Source of the DNA: Shinella granuli
Lineage (GTDB): Bacteria > Pseudomonadota > Alphaproteobacteria > Rhizobiales > Rhizobiaceae
Length of the DNA stretch: 64,000 bases
Assembly: GCF_004341885.1 (NCBI RefSeq)
Contig: NZ_SLVX01000023.1
Span: 1-64,000, forward strand
Direction: 5' to 3'
Below are positions 63,737 to 64,000 of the stretch, in pieces. Made by a program: the position numbers and the translations under genes. Numbering within the stretch: the first letter of the stretch is position 1; each line of letters opens with the position of its first letter. The notes under the pieces are model-generated. The model ran no database searches. It was not told the DNA's origin and worked only from the letters and a program-made list of their open reading frames with translations.

Positions 63737-64000
63737 TCATCCTTGAACGACCCCGCGTGCGTAGAGCGCGGGCGGGATTCCAACGCGCCGGGCAAAGGCC
63801 GTGCTGAACGCGCTGGCCGATCCATAGCCAACGCGCTCAGCCGCCTCTGCGACCGTGATATTGCCCCGGCGCAAAAGACCCTTGGCAAGCGACATGCGCC
63901 AGCCGAAGACATACTCCATCGGCGCGACCCCGACTTCGCGCCGGAACCGCTCGAAGAAGGTGGTGCGCGACAGGGCTGCCTCGCGCGCCAGCGCATCCAC
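63737..64000 (-). CDS. AraC family transcriptional regulator (C-terminal part, runs off the window)
   Basis: The visible 87 residues form an AraC/XylS DNA-binding domain: MDALAREAALSRTTFFERFR (first helix-turn-helix), EVGVAPMEYVFGWRMSLAKG, and the second helix-turn-helix in ITVAEAAERVGYGSASAFST with AFARRVGIPPALYARG. The N-terminal sensing domain lies beyond 64000. Its direction matches the FtsH operon downstream, but the 252-base gap suggests separate transcription. Confidence 0.9.
   Translation of the reverse strand: MDALAREAALSRTTFFERFRREVGVAPMEYVFGWRMSLAKGLLRRGNITVAEAAERVGYGSASAFSTAFARRVGIPPALYARGVVQG

Noticed and set aside
63604-63807. Small plus-strand frame with one hydrophobic segment (67 codons)
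   Set aside because: It overlaps the AraC-like gene end on the other strand, has no ribosome site and its second half is Arg-rich shadow sequence; coding is not supported.

Overview
The window is high-GC DNA with dense, head-to-tail coding typical of Rhizobiaceae (an Ensifer/Sinorhizobium, Shinella or Rhizobium relative). This rests on protein style, on several rhizobial intergenic palindromic elements, and on an intact minCDE operon beside many ABC importers. In this family minCDE usually sits on the second large replicon, so a chromid or megaplasmid is the likely source. No rRNA, tRNA, CRISPR array, insertion sequence or replication origin was seen.

Layout. 1-5306 (+): the 3' end of an unknown gene, then a four-gene dipeptide/oligopeptide-type ABC importer closed by a strong terminator. 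5382-5522: a palindromic repeat element. 5672-7546 (+): minC, minD, minE. 7602-8093 (-): free methionine-(R)-sulfoxide reductase. 8194-9691: a scarred stretch with an iolD 3' remnant and a chimeric Gfo/Idh/MocA remnant around an intact D-2-hydroxyacid dehydrogenase. 9805-13913 (-): a sugar-type ABC importer (binding protein, permease, ATPase) behind a phytanoyl-CoA dioxygenase-family gene. 14422-21750 (-): one tightly coupled operon of acyl-CoA dehydrogenase, SDR, DUF993 protein, TIM-barrel isomerase, etfB, etfA and ETF-ubiquinone oxidoreductase. 21904 (+): aldo/keto reductase. 22959-26699 (-): glycerate kinase, enoyl-CoA hydratase and family I CoA-transferase. 26814 (+): a second aldo/keto reductase. 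27677-36456 (-): a seven-gene sugar ABC importer, alcohol dehydrogenase, aldehyde dehydrogenase and GMC oxidoreductase operon. 36714 (+): a TetR-family regulator. 37408-39959: a LysR remnant, a dienelactone-hydrolase-like gene and a divergent LysR regulator. 40074-46372 (-): a spermidine/putrescine-type ABC importer, a class III aminotransferase and an acetylpolyamine-amidohydrolase-like deacetylase. 46550 (+): a MarR regulator. 47196-56478 (+): an eight-gene CoA-ester catabolic operon (HMG-CoA-lyase-like, two enoyl-CoA hydratases, CaiB, acyl-CoA ligase, nitronate monooxygenase-like, ALDH, GMC). 56512-63484 (-): FtsH paralogue, HlyD, RbbA-like fused ABC ATPase/permease and ABC-2 permease. 63737-64000 (-): partial AraC regulator.

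Main biological reading. Two regulons emerge from repeated operator-like sequences. A palindrome of consensus GTAACTAnnTAGTTAC, in perfect or near-perfect form, stands before the acyl-CoA dehydrogenase operon, both aldo/keto reductases, the CoA-transferase operon and the sugar-importer operon, with the tetR gene beside the last. About sixteen genes thus look like one catabolic system that imports a sugar-like compound, oxidises it, makes CoA thioesters and passes electrons through its own ETF and ETF-QO; the substrate is not known. Separately, a 19-bp element shared by the marR/polyamine-type importer promoter and the 47196-56478 operon promoter suggests that amine uptake/deacylation and acyl-CoA breakdown are controlled together. 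These assignments come from reading the sequence only; no database search was possible.
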